From positions 310,001 through 374,000 of the forward strand of contig PUFA01000162.1 in the NCBI GenBank assembly GCA_003508835.1: 64,000 nt of DNA, written 5' to 3'. This document shows, piece after piece, positions 34,201-42,377 of this stretch. Made by a program: the position numbers and the translations under genes. The notes under the pieces were generated by a model. That model was not told the origin of the DNA and ran no database searches. It was given only the letters and a program-made list of their open reading frames with translations. This stretch comes from Eonycteris spelaea. Its lineage: Eukaryota > Chordata > Mammalia > Chiroptera > Pteropodidae. How positions within the stretch are numbered: the first letter of the stretch is position 1; the number at the start of each line of letters is the position of its first letter.

Positions 34201-37006
34201 AGAAACAGCATCCAAACCTTGGGTCCTCTTTGCCTCTAACTAGTTCACCTTTCCCTGCCTCTAAACTCAATGCGAGAAAAAAAATTTCTTTTTCTAAATT
34301 AAACTCACTAAGAGTGGTAACTGTATTTTAAGGATGGAAAATAGAAGACTTCATTCATCTAGTTGTAGTTTGTAGTGGGGACCCTGAGAGTCTCATATAT
34401 CAATCTCATTTTTGCCTACCAACCTTGCCATCATTAATAAATTTGTGTTTTTCCATTCTGGTTGTTAATGTTTTAAATTACATTTTGTAATTTTATTTAT
34501 TTATAAAAATCTTCAAGTCCTTTGTGATATATCTATAATCCTTTAAAAATGAAAATAAATAGAAATATATTGCAATCTATTTTGTTTCCTAGGTAGGTGT
34601 AAGGAAAATAATTAAATTATAAATTATGCTACTGTTCTTTATTTTTTCCCTGAAATTATTCTGTGATTACTTTTAATGGCACTGCTGTTTCTTTTCTTTT
34701 TTTTTTTTTTATGCCCTTTTCTTTTCCTCACCATAATTTTGAGGCAACTGCTTCAAGAAATGGAGGAGGATAAACTGGCTATCTAGTAGTTGCTTGACCA
34801 TAGACCTAAAAAGTACAAAACATGTGCTATATAAAAAAAGAAGAAGAAGAAGAAGAAGCAGTGCCCAGTTATTTCTCACACAAATTTCTAAAGTAAGTTT
34901 GACTCTTTTTATGTCTCCTTCAGATATTTGTGAATCACTTTGAGATGTCAAACTTATTTGTTGTGGGTGCCACGAAAACAACACCTAGAAACCAGGGGAG
35001 AGAAAACTAACTCCAAAAGGGTAGAAAGAAGGGAAGAGAAGCAAAGAGCATAAAATCAAGCATTTTCTGGAGATACACAAGGTAACGTGACAGTATGGAA
35101 ACTCCTTTAAGAATAGAGGTGTGTTATTGGGCAAGTGGTGGGTGCAAGGCAGGTGTCTGTGTAACTAAATTTAAGAGTCACATTAGAGGAGAAAAAAGAG
35201 GATATACTACAAAATGGAAACAATGATTATCTAGGTGATAGGGTTATGTCAGACTTTTTTTCTTTTTACTCATCTGCATTTAAAAATTTTAATAACTTTA
35301 ACTTCCTAGGTCATATATATAATTTTTAAATTATGTTTAATTTATAAGTATTATAATATGTATATATAAATGTATGTGTATATATGAATGTGTGTGTATG
35401 CGTGTGCATGCATTCTTTCAGAAAAGCAAAGTTTCCTTTGCACTTTAAACATACACCTCTGGTAAAGACGGATTGTATAAAAATGTAGTAAGTATAGTTC
35501 TGGGCTTTGGTAATTTTGCTATGCGTACCAGTATTGCTGTCTCTGAAACTAAGAGATTTTCCAAGCAAACAACACTGCATCAATGCAGTGGTTAATGATA
35601 AGGAAGAGAAGAGTGTGGTCCGAGGTTGTATAAATGGTTTCTCTATTTTGAATCTTATATTTTATCTAAGGAGGGTGCTAAAGGAGCCCAAATATTGCAT
35701 ATTATTTCAGAAGAAACGAAGGAGATTTTTTCCCCCCAATCATAAGACAGCGCCTGTCATTATTGTTATTTTTCCTTTCAACTGTCGGGTTAGTTTGGAA
35801 ATTGAGTGCAATCAACAAACTGGGCTTTGGAATTAGGGTTAAATTACATCCCAGCTCTGCCACTTACTAGCTGTTGAATTACTTAAACTCTCTGAACCCC
35901 ATTTCACCATCTGTAAAGCGGAGATAAAGACATCTTCCTCACTGCACAGCTGCCGTGACAATAGACTGAGGTCCCTTTTATGAACATTCTTACCGCAGTG
36001 CCTGCAACTTCGGTGGGGCCCCCCAAATTAAGAATCTATTGGCTTTGAAAGGCTTTGACCCTCTTGAGGTTAAACCTCTTGGATTACTCATCATTTCTGA
36101 GCTGGCATTTCTGAGATCGGGACTCTCCAAAAGAGGTGGCTGCTGCAGTTCACGCTGCTAGGCCGAGTCCCGGCGCCAGGGCGCATGCGCTGTGTGTGGC
36201 ATTAGGTACCACCGCCCCGAACAGAAACTGCCTGAGAGCGCGAGTTAAGAAAAGTTCCAAGAAGAAAATGAAGGGCAAGGAGAAATCAAACCAACGAACG
36301 AACGAACGAAAAAAAAAAAGCTGACACAGTAACTGACAGTCTGAAGGAGCGGGATTCCCGGAAGGAAACAAAAACAGTTTCTTTTTCCGTGTCCCGATGA
36401 GAAGGTAAACAAACTTCCGGAGGCGCATTCAGCGACAAGATAACTTTTCAAGCAAGAAACGGTGCTGTCGGAAGCCTCGCTCGGGTCGAGCCGCTGCTGA
36501 GAGCGTGAGAACTGCGGGAAGACGTGCTGCAGTTGCAGCGAGCGCAGCCCCCCGCGCTGCTCGGAAGCGAACCTCTGGCCGGACTTGGAAGGACGTGTGC
36601 AGAAGATCGCCTCCCGCGGCCCCAACCCGCCGAGGTCCCCTTCGCCCGCCGGTCTCGGCGTGGCGCACAGCGGTCCCCAGGGAGCACGGGGAGCTCCGTC
36701 TGCCCCGCGGGGTGGGCACTCCCAGGCAAGCCCAAGACGGGCGAGTCCCTCGGTTCTGGAGACGCCGCCCGGAGGGAAGCCCTAGCAGCCCGGAGGGACC
36801 AGGTGTGGAGTGTCCGCCGCTCCGCCCGCCGCGCGGAGACCCCCGCGTGTGCACACCCCACCCCCACCCACCCCCACGCAGCCCAGCCCAGCCCAGCCCA
36901 GCCCCCGCCCCTAGGCACCGTCGCTGTCGCCCCGGCCCGGCCCGGAGGAGCCTCGCTCGGGCAGGAGAGGACTCACCAGAGGCAGGAGAACCCCGAGCCC
37001 GGTCAT
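12122..37006 (-). CDS. FAS: FAS (CD95/TNFRSF6) death receptor, nine coding exons
   Basis: FAS is a plasma-membrane receptor that binds FAS ligand, recruits FADD and caspase-8 through its death domain and triggers extrinsic apoptosis. Joining exons 37006-36977, 22840-22675, 18688-18551, 17493-17385, 15677-15622, 15472-15404, 14217-14159, 13232-13208 and 12459-12122 gives 990 nt with no internal stop: 329 residues, against 335 in human. Reading along it: signal peptide (about 1-21), three cysteine-rich TNFR domains (about 48-166), one hydrophobic transmembrane segment (172-189), basic stop-transfer KRKR (190-193), death domain (about 218-305) and C-terminal SLV, the known PTPN13 PDZ ligand. Every junction has GT/AG. 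Oddities are the weak exon 5 donor and the short exon 7 without a juxtamembrane cysteine. The gene identity is secure; the exon 7 start is the least certain boundary. Confidence 0.97.
13208..13232 (-). CDS. FAS: FAS exon 8 (25-bp microexon)
   Basis: This 25-bp exon has acceptor TTCTCCCAG and donor GTAAGG and encodes KMVSMNFS plus the first base of the D218 codon. The size equals the human exon 8. Skipping it would shift the frame into exon 9 and remove the death domain. Confidence 0.93.
14159..14217 (-). CDS. FAS: FAS exon 7 (cytoplasmic juxtamembrane tail)
   Basis: The donor GTAAGT after ATTCCT is clear. The acceptor chosen is TCATTTAG, giving 59 bp that continue the frame and place K190-R-K-R directly after the membrane segment, then HESTASIP. 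Human exon 7 is 83 bp. An alternative acceptor at 14251-14252 (AAGAG) gives 92 bp and an in-frame [12 protein letters not shown] insert, but it has a poor pyrimidine tract and removes the basic residues from the membrane edge. An acceptor after GATAG is out of frame. No cysteine is encoded by either in-frame version. Confidence 0.75.
15404..15472 (-). CDS. FAS: FAS exon 6 (transmembrane segment)
   Basis: The exon is 69 bp with acceptor CATCTACAG and donor GTAAGT. It encodes SRLD and then the hydrophobic segment [18 protein letters not shown] (172-189). Both flanking junctions are phase 1 and the length is a multiple of three. Skipping it would therefore give an in-frame receptor without a membrane anchor, the known route to soluble FAS in human. 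Intron 5 is only 149 bp. Confidence 0.94.
15622..15677 (-). CDS. FAS: FAS exon 5 (end of CRD3)
   Basis: The exon is 56 bp and encodes [19 protein letters not shown] (residues 148-166) with the first base of codon 167. It is 6 bp shorter than the 62-bp human exon, the two missing codons being those after CK. The acceptor TTTCTAG is good. The donor that keeps the frame is AAAG followed by GTTATT, which lacks +5 G and the purine at +3. Another GT lies 6 nt upstream (AAAT then GTAAAG). It also keeps the phase but would make TGA on joining exon 6. Confidence 0.92.
16196..16345 (+). mobile_element. MIR remnant in FAS intron 4
   Basis: TGAGTTTGAGCAAGTCACTT and AACCACCATGAGCCTGTTTC are typical MIR core words. 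Confidence 0.7.
16640..16830 (-). mobile_element. MIR remnant in FAS intron 4
   Basis: Reverse MIR with GGAAACTAAAGCTCAGAGAG and GTTAAGTGATCTGCTCAAAC on the plus strand. Confidence 0.65.
17385..17493 (-). CDS. FAS: FAS exon 4 (CRD2 end, CRD3 start)
   Basis: The exon is 109 bp, as in human, with acceptor TTTTCTAG and donor GTAAGT. It encodes residues 112-148: [18 protein letters not shown], then [14 protein letters not shown]. The sequon at N118 (NCT) is kept at the same residue number as in human. The second human sequon (N136) is lost because the position is aspartate. Confidence 0.96.
17765..17985 (+). mobile_element. MER5-like hAT remnant in FAS intron 3
   Basis: Contains AGCATCAATATCACCTGGGA, CAGGCCCCGCCCCAGACC, ATTCTGATTTAATTG and GGTTGAGAAACACTG, the standard MER5 order. 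Confidence 0.75.
18551..18688 (-). CDS. FAS: FAS exon 3 (rest of CRD1, start of CRD2)
   Basis: The exon is 138 bp, as in human, with acceptor CCTTGGCAG and donor GTAAGT. It encodes residues 66-112, including [12 protein letters not shown] and CRRCRIC, the most recognisable FAS ectodomain block. The cysteine spacing matches the TNFR CRD1/CRD2 boundary, where FAS ligand contacts lie in the human receptor. Confidence 0.96.
20340..20470. repeat. (TA)n/(GTAT)n microsatellite in FAS intron 2
   Basis: Alternating TATA and GTATGTAT units over about 120 bp. Upstream sequence at 20200-20330 looks like an old L1-type remnant. Confidence 0.85.
20690..20810. repeat. Polypyrimidine tract in FAS intron 2
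   Basis: About 120 bp almost entirely C and T on the plus strand (CTCT, TCCC and TTCC units). It is purine-only on the FAS transcript. Confidence 0.9.
22675..22840 (-). CDS. FAS: FAS exon 2 (signal peptide end, N-terminal stalk, start of CRD1)
   Basis: The exon is 166 bp, equal to human exon 2, with acceptor TTTTGCAG and donor GTATGT. It encodes residues 11-66: the remainder of the signal peptide (VVTFIAG), a divergent stalk with a new-looking N-glycosylation sequon at N40 (NIT), and the first CRD1 cysteines (C48, C59, C60, C63) ending in CPPG. Phase 0 in, phase 1 out. Confidence 0.95.
24060..24560 (+). mobile_element. L1 ORF2 3' fragment in FAS intron 1
   Basis: The text follows the last part of L1 ORF2: AAAAATGGGCAGAGGATCA, GGCCAACAGACAGATGAAAA, CAATGAGATACTAC, GGAGATGTGGAGAAA and CCAGCAATCCC. 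Stops and indels make it inactive. It is antisense to FAS. Confidence 0.9.
25489..26001 (-). mobile_element. Old solo LTR (ERVL/MaLR-like) in FAS intron 1
   Basis: Read on the minus strand it starts near TGATGTGATTTAATTTTATG and ends near ATAATACT, the layout of a common mammalian LTR with TG..CA-type ends (family not assigned). Recognisable inner blocks on the plus strand are CACAGAAACATCCAGAATAA and GCAGTTCAAGTCCAAAGGCA. It is the same family as the copy at 39312. Confidence 0.7.
25526..25553. repeat. Alternating purine-pyrimidine inverted repeat
   Basis: Arms GGTGTGTGCG (25526-25535) and CGCACACACC (25544-25553) are perfect complements around an 8-nt loop GGCGCGTG. It lies inside the LTR at 25489, where the usual microsatellite of that family sits. 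Confidence 0.85.
26630..26790 (-). mobile_element. MIR remnant in FAS intron 1
   Basis: Reverse MIR with GAAGAAACTGAGCACAGAGT and AGCCCACAATTAGGAGTGGC on the plus strand. Confidence 0.55.
28987..29643. mobile_element. Tigger/pogo-type DNA transposon, nonautonomous copy
   Basis: Starts CAGTGGTCCTCCTC and ends AACTACTG, with diverged terminal inverted repeats and the target TA on both sides (28985-28986 and 29644-29645). Inner text such as CCAAGACCCTCAGTAGATGC and GTGAATGTGGTCTCTC is typical of this Tc1/mariner-class family. At 657 bp it lacks a transposase frame. Confidence 0.8.
30285..30470 (+). mobile_element. MLT1-type LTR fragment
   Basis: Contains the decayed MLT1 layout: GTTGAAAACC, CACCATATTTAGAGATAAGG, then AAGAGGAAATTGAGTCACAG and GTGAAGACC. 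Only part of the LTR is present. Confidence 0.6.
31190..31400 (+). mobile_element. MER5-like hAT remnant split by a 42-A tract
   Basis: TAGTCTCAAAGCC and GCAGAATCAAG match the MER5 start. GGTCCCACCACAGAGACC and CCCAGTCATTTTGATGC match its second half. Between them sits an uninterrupted A tract at 31236-31277. Confidence 0.6.
31236..31277. repeat. Pure A42 homopolymer
   Basis: Forty-two consecutive A on the plus strand, T on the FAS transcript. It is not followed by a recognisable SINE or L1 and lies within MER5-like sequence, so it is probably an expanded short A run. Confidence 0.9.
31785..31966 (+). repeat. Unassigned repeat, copy A
   Basis: A CATA/CA microsatellite leads into a roughly 118-bp unique-looking block (31849-31966) that recurs at 33238-33360 in the same orientation. 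Shared words include TAAACAAAACACA, GGGGCAG, CATATGAAAAA and CTAGGAT. I do not recognise the family. Confidence 0.75.
32479..32832 (-). mobile_element. Solo class-I ERV-like LTR in FAS sense orientation
   Basis: The element is 354 bp, begins TG and ends CA on the minus strand, and is flanked by identical 4-bp duplications GTTA (32475-32478 and 32833-32836), the duplication size usual for gammaretrovirus-like elements. On the minus strand a TATA-type box TATATAAAC (32590-32582) is followed 65 nt later by AATAAA (32517-32512). This is the expected U3-R-U5 order with a short U5. No internal viral genes are present. It lies inside FAS intron 1 and would transcribe in the same direction as FAS. 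Confidence 0.7.
33174..33360 (+). repeat. Unassigned repeat, copy B
   Basis: Second copy of the block at 31785, again preceded by a CATA-rich tract. Estimated identity over the block is around 80 percent by eye with small indels. Sequence to the left of the two copies is unrelated. Confidence 0.75.
35185..35305 (+). mobile_element. Short L1 3'-end remnant
   Basis: AAATGGAAACAATGATTATC followed by a T-rich stretch resembles the end of L1ME-type elements. The match is short and diverged. Confidence 0.45.
35850..35975 (+). mobile_element. MIR remnant at the edge of the CpG island
   Basis: CAGCTCTGCCACTTACTAGC, CTCTGAACCCCATTTCACCA and CTGTAAAGCGGAGATAA give a clear MIR. Confidence 0.8.
36181..36190. 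promoter_or_regulatory. Palindromic NRF1-type site
   Basis: The sequence GCGCATGCGC is a perfect match to the palindromic NRF1 consensus. It lies about 0.8 kb inside FAS intron 1, near the left edge of the CpG island, where an opposite-strand start site would be expected. Confidence 0.55.
36853..36912 (-). other. G-quadruplex-prone tract at the start of FAS intron 1
   Basis: On the FAS sense strand this stretch holds more than ten runs of three or more G in about 60 nt: GGGCT repeated, then GGGGGTGGGTGGGGG. It begins about 65 nt after the exon 1 donor. A neighbouring GGCCC-type tract lies at 36929-36945. Confidence 0.7.
36977..37006 (-). CDS. FAS: FAS coding exon 1 (start codon, signal peptide start)
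   Basis: Thirty coding bases read [10 protein letters not shown] and end in CTG before a consensus donor GTGAGT. The ATG at 37006 has G at -3 and A at +4, an adequate start context. No ATG occurs in the roughly 200 nt upstream on this strand. Thirty coding bases is also the human exon 1 coding length, and the residues form the hydrophobic core of the signal peptide together with the start of exon 2. Confidence 0.93.
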
Positions 37007-37382
37007 GGCTGGGGAGCAACGCTCCGAAGTGAAAGACCTTCTCACAGTCCCAGCTGAGCCCGTCAGCCACCCCAGGAGAAGTGACAGCCTCGCCTGGCCC
37101 CTTCCGAACTCCGGCTAGCTTGGGTGTGTGTTTGCCAGCAGGGCACGCCCCGGGTGCTCACGCGAAGTGGCGCTCAAGCTCCTTTCCTCTCTCTCCAGAA
37201 GTGTCGCTGAGCACCTATGTGTGTCTCCTCCGAGACCCCCGAGGGACCTAAAGAAATGCCCCGGGGGAGAGGCGGGGAGGAAGCTTTGCTGAGCAGCTCC
37301 AGGATTGGGGAAGGCGCCTTTGATTCAGTTACTCGCCCGCGAGGGAGGTGCACAGCGGGGAGTCAGGGTTTGTTGCACAAAT

Positions 37383-37393
37383 GGGCATTCCCC
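37383..37393. promoter_or_regulatory. Possible NF-kB-like element
   Basis: GGGCATTCCCC lies about 380 bp upstream of the FAS ATG. It has kB-type half sites with one mismatch to the usual core. NF-kB control of the human FAS promoter is established knowledge; this specific site is inference. Confidence 0.3.
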
Positions 37394-38319
37394 ATTCTGG
37401 GGCGTTTCTACAGTCGCCTGGCTTGTCCAATTCAGGTGAGGACCCCGAGGGCGGCTTGCTATCCTTCCGGAACTCTTCTGTAGGTCAGACTGGGAAGGTT
37501 GGGGAGGACTTCAGCTGAGCCTGGAGCTCTGAGCGCCCAAGTCCTGCGTGGTTGCAGGAGCCTTAGCCAATTGCTGGGAACAGTCAGTGCTGTCCTTCAC
37601 TCAGCTCCCGGTATTGTGGTGACACGAGAGGCCTGCAGGAGCTCTGACTAGTGTATGAAGTGTGCTCTGGAGATTCTGAAAATGGAAGACCCCTCGGCTT
37701 TTATTTCGCAAGAGGAGAGAACGAAGCGAACTACTAGGACGAATCACACAGCCCCAGCTGTATTAAACGTTCTCAATAACTTCCCCTCCTTTGTTACTCA
37801 TTATTTCCTCACCATTTTTTTTAATAATAATAATAATAAAAGTGATTCTCTAATGCCAGGTTAAGACCCGCTCGAAGTCACTATTATTTTGGAAAAGTAG
37901 ATTTGTCTGTTTAGTTTTGCAAGAATTTTACAGAAGGGACGTTTGCATGATGACTTGTGTTTCCTCCTGCGCTATATTACCCAGTCTTAAAGGCGTTGAT
38001 TGGCTTCTCTGCCTCCTCTTCCCGTAGATCGTTAGTGAGTTCTGTGAGGAAGACCCTGGCTGTGCCAGTCCTGTTCTTACAGTTCCCAGCATGTAATAGT
38101 CACAAAAAGAAGTGAATGGGGGTGAGAGTGATGGTATTTGGGGACTCGGTGTTTTATTCCTGCAACTTTCCTCTAAATCTAAAACTTTTTAAATTGTTAA
38201 TCGAAAATAGAAAAATTCATTAAAAAGAAGGAAAGAAGGACACGAAGGAGGAAGGGGGAGGTGGAGTGAGAGAGAAATTAAAATCAGCATCTCTTGAGAG
38301 TGAATTTTAAGCCAGCAAC

Positions 38320-38490
38320 TTTCACAAATGATTTTTTCTTAATATTTATTATTTTAGCCCAATGAGATGAGTGACTATTAAGCTTACTTTACAAACAAAG
38401 AATTGTAGCCAAAAAAGTTTAAGCAACATTGGCAAAGTTGGTTAGTTAATAAATAGCAGAGCCAGGAATGAAACTTGGATATTCTTGTTC
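38320..38490 (-). mobile_element. MIR remnant
   Basis: Reverse MIR: AGCCCAATGAGATGAGTGAC, then TTAATAAATAGCAGAGCCAG and GAATGAAACTTGGATATTC. Confidence 0.55.
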
Positions 38491-39311
38491 CTGAGGCCCT
38501 GCCCTTTCCAACTTTACCACTGCTTTCTAACCCTCCCCATACCTAATTACTCTCAAGCTCGATGAGATAGTAATGGGTGCTTTATGGGAAGAAATATTTC
38601 AAGGTGAAATGATTTTAGAAAATTTGGAGTTAATTTAATTTAAACAGGCCGTTTAATCCAAACATTCTCAGAACTTTCGATATGCTAATATGCATTGTGA
38701 CTAAGAGGGAGCTGTGATATGTACTGCTTCCCAAACTTCTTCATCTTTATGGTGTCCATTGAAGAACACGCATTAATGATCGCTTCCTGAATGCTGGTGT
38801 TCTGGGGAAAACAGTGTGGACATCTCTGAAAGTCATTTTTATGTGAATATCCTAAGGGCCTCCAATCCTTAAAGAGCGAAACATACAATTTCAATAAGAA
38901 TTTCAGGCACTTGACCAGCCGTGGGAGATATTTTGGACCTGACCATCCTAGTTTTACTCAAACTATACCATATAAGTTAAAGCTTGTTTTTTCCAAAGAT
39001 ACTCTTACCACTGAACATCTCATTTGGAATAACACTTCAGCATATAGCTGACTAAAAAGTTGAGGGGATGAAAACCTTCAACACCTTTTCCCTACTAAGA
39101 CTATTTTTATCCTTTCTCTCCATGGACCTAATGTTTTAAAAATTGTTATAAACCAAATTGCTATAGCCAGAAGTTCCTTTTAATAATTCCCAATCGTAGT
39201 GAACATCTATGATTGTTTATCCTATTTTTTTCTTTCTGGTAACAGCACTTCCAAGTTGACTTTGGAAATATTGCTTCTCTTCCCTCTCTTTAACTATTTG
39301 ATGTGGGAGAT

Positions 39312-39375
39312 TGTATTAGTCAGGGTTCGAGAAAAAAAAACAACAACCACCATATATATAGATATAGATGTTGAG

Positions 39376-39421
<46 letters not shown>

Positions 39422-39776
39422 AGAGAGAGAGAGAGAGATATAAGGAATTGATTGATGTGATTGTGGACCCTGGCAAGTCCAAAATCTGCAAGCTAGCTAG
39501 CGGCAGACTAGAGACCTGGAGACCTAGGGAAGAAGTGCAGTTTGAGATGAAAGACTGTCTGCTGGCAGAATTCCCTCTGTCTCAGAGGAGGTCTTTGTTA
39601 AGAACTTCAACTGATTGGATGAGGCCCACCCACATTAAGGAAGGCAACTATTTCACTCAGAGTCTACTATTTAAATGTTAATGCCATCAAAAATACCTTC
39701 ACAGAAACATCCAGAATAATGCCAAATATTTGGATACTATGGCCTAGCTAAGTTGATACATAAAACTAACCATCAC
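39312..39776 (-). mobile_element. Old solo LTR (same family as at 25489)
   Basis: The plus strand runs from TGTATTAGTCAGGGTTC to AAAACTAACCATCAC, the whole LTR in reverse. It contains GATTGGATGAGGCCCACCCA and CACAGAAACATCCAGAATAA. The poly(A)-region microsatellite has grown into a (TG)n/(GA)n tract. It lies about 2.3 kb upstream of the FAS start. Confidence 0.75.
39378..39438. repeat. (TG)n followed by (GA)n
   Basis: About 43 bp of TG and 18 bp of GA within the LTR at 39312. Confidence 0.95.
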
Positions 39777-42151
39777 GGTGACATTGACACCAATCCCTGG
39801 GCCTGTGTGTGTATATGTAGGTGGGAGGAGGAAGGATGGGACAAGGAACACCATTTGGTTTAAGACAGCCAGCGCATCACATTCAATTGGAGTAAACCTT
39901 GCGACCTTCAGTAGCAACAGTAGGCACAAACTCTTTCTTCCACTGGATTTAATATGGGATTATGCGAAGTGTGGAACTGACGTGGTAGTAAAGAGAACTT
40001 CTAGATCTGCAAGAACTGAAAGCAGAGTCAACTCACACTGAGAAGAAACCATGCTGAGGGACAGAGCCTGCTAGTGTCACCTGAAATCAAACCCAACTCA
40101 ATAATGCATTATAAATTTTTGCTTAAGCCAGATTGATTAGAACTAAAAGAATTCTAACTGATAGATCATCAAGCTTTTGATCAGCATAAGAAATTCTCTG
40201 TTGCCAAAATTAGTTGTTAAAAGTTACCTATTACAATTTCAGCCTCAAGTAAGGATAACTGATTTTCTACATAGGCTGGTAGAGATGAAGATCTAGGCAC
40301 ATTACTTCTACCACATTACTTCTATCACGAGAGGGCGCCAGATACCACATCAGCCGGATGAGGAAGAAAATTGAATTTGGTTTCCATTAATAGAAATCTG
40401 TTTTGGTTCTTGGGAAAGGGAAAAGAGAGGAGAGAGACTGTGATTTAGATGGATAATCTGTGAACCTGATTACATAGATGTTTTCATTTCCCTGAGAACA
40501 TATTATTTCTTGCAGGGTTTAAAAAAAAATGATGTCTGCAAAGCACTTAGCACACTCAACAAATACCAGCTGCTGCTTTTGCTTTGTTATTCTAAATGAG
40601 GAACTTTCACAGTACAGGTTGCTAATTTGGGGTCATAGTTCAGATGGAAAGAAAGACAAGCAGCTTACTGCTCCTTTCCTGTATCACTTCCTATATGAAT
40701 GAGTCCATGGGCCAGAAGGTACCGCCCAAGGAAAAGTGCTTGGAGCCTGGCTGGCCCGGGACACAGAGCTTGGCCACTGACAAGTGAAGCAAGTTACTCA
40801 ATATCCCAATTTCTCCCACTGTGAAAACTGGTATACTAACTTACTTCTTGAGCAAGAACCTGGAGCTGGGAATGGACTGGAGAAGCTAGGATGCAGAGAA
40901 AATTCTGGACAGCAAGTGTTTGGGAAAAATCGATCTTATGCAGGTCCTGGTTTCATAATCCAATTGGGCACTTCTCCCTGATTGCCCTGAAAGCACAGAT
41001 ATTCTGTGAATCCACACGTGAGAGGTGCGGCCCACCCTGAGGTGTTAAGAACTGACGCACGAAAAGATAGGGACCACTTTTCAAGAAGTATAGATCAGGA
41101 GCAGATGAGATTTAAAACTTTGCTTAAGGTAAAGCTTCTTAAACCTCGGGCCACCTTTTGCCGTTTCTGTGGCCCCATTGTACTTTCGTTTAACTGATAT
41201 ATATTTTTAAATCAACTTACTTTGTTTCTTAAGCAATGTTATGTTTAAAATAAAACATCACATTATAACCATCAATGGAAAATCAGCACTCTTTCCTGAA
41301 GATAGAATGTACTCATAAAAATAAATACACAGCAATTGAAACAAAATATTTGCCTACATACCTCTAAAAATTGCTTTCCAAACCACCAATGGTAAGGGCA
41401 CAGTATATATACTTCTGGAAAGTTTGACTTAAGGCATAGCGGCCTTCTCTCTATTTTAGTATCCTTTGCTGCCCTCGAGAGATTGCTAGAGAAAAGCCTA
41501 ATCAACTTGGGCCTCAGAACCTCCCCAGGGGACTGGCAGGGAGGTGATGTGCAAGAGCAAGAGAAGATGTAAGAGTAGTTGTCTCTCAAGCCCCATGGAA
41601 TGCTGGAGGAGTGAGACTGGGTGGGCCCTCTACCAGGACTCCAGCCTTTCCCTATTAGAATAGGCTGAGTGACAGCTTAAGTGATATGATGGATAAGAAA
41701 GAGAGAAAATGTGGAGTGAGATGTTGGAGGAGCGAGTAGAGGATCTGGAGGCCAGAGTATGGAGAACTTGGATAGAAAGGAGTAGATGGTTTTCTGCAGA
41801 AGAAGACTTTAGGCAACTAATACAGAATAGTTCAGTTACTTCACCAGCTGTGAGAAGCTTTGCATAGTATTTAATTTCCCTCAGACTCAGTTTTCTCACC
41901 TGGTAAACATCAGCCCTTTCAGCAATAATGATTTGCCTGGGAGTAGGTCTTGCATTTTGTAATTTTATTTTATCTTATTTTTACACTTTGCAAATGGTCC
42001 TCTCAAGGGCATGGATCAACAACACCTTTTATAGGTGACAATTTAGGTGGGCCCTGCCCATAGCTACCAATATCATCAGTATCCTTTAACTTACCTGTAC
42101 AGCTTTCCTCCTTCATTAGATTAGAAATGCCTACAGCCACCCATCTTGGCT

Positions 42152-42154
<3 letters not shown>

Positions 42155-42197
<43 letters not shown>
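42155..42197. repeat. (CA)n microsatellite
   Basis: About 43 bp of uninterrupted AC units. Confidence 0.95.
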
Positions 42198-42209
<12 letters not shown>

Positions 42210-42312
42210 AACTTTCTGGAAAAGAACTAGAAAGGATTTATTGAATTAGGCTCTTCGTTCCTGTGATTACCTATCATTGCTTCTGATCAGGTGTAGTTGG
42301 AGGTAAGGAAAG

Positions 42313-42314
<2 letters not shown>

Positions 42315-42371
<57 letters not shown>
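42315..42371. repeat. (CT)n microsatellite
   Basis: About 57 bp of uninterrupted CT units, 117 bp from the neighbouring CA tract. Confidence 0.95.

Positions 42372-42377
<6 letters not shown>

Larger units (their letters stand above)
22841..36976 (-). other. FAS intron 1 (14.1 kb)
   Basis: Bounded by donor GTGAGT at 36976 and acceptor TTTTGCAG at 22841. It holds the L1, LTR, Tigger, MER5 and unassigned repeats listed separately. Between them the sequence is AT-rich, and I see no further exon or RNA gene. Confidence 0.9.
36130..37480. promoter_or_regulatory. CpG-island promoter of FAS, possibly bidirectional
   Basis: CpG density and GC content jump sharply here against AT-rich flanks. The island covers FAS exon 1, the first 850 bp of intron 1 and about 470 bp upstream of the ATG. 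No TATA box is visible upstream of exon 1. A GC box (GAGGCGGGGA, about 37268) and an inverted CCAAT (37304-37308) are present. In human the same kind of region also launches long ACTA2 transcripts in the opposite direction. Confidence 0.85.

Noticed and set aside
36653..36785. Short GC-rich frames as upstream ORFs of FAS
   Set aside because: No ATG precedes the FAS start within the likely 5' UTR; these frames lie in intron 1 or on the other strand.
36505..37057. Plus-strand open frames of 175 and 177 codons in the CpG island
   Set aside because: They overlap each other in different frames, are rich in Arg, Pro and Ala as expected from GC bias, and resemble no known protein.
36429..37070. A 213-codon minus-strand open frame across the CpG island
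   Set aside because: It begins at GTG, not ATG, and reads through the FAS exon 1 donor into intron 1. Long chance frames are common in GC-rich islands, and its sequence is low-complexity Arg/Gly/Pro.
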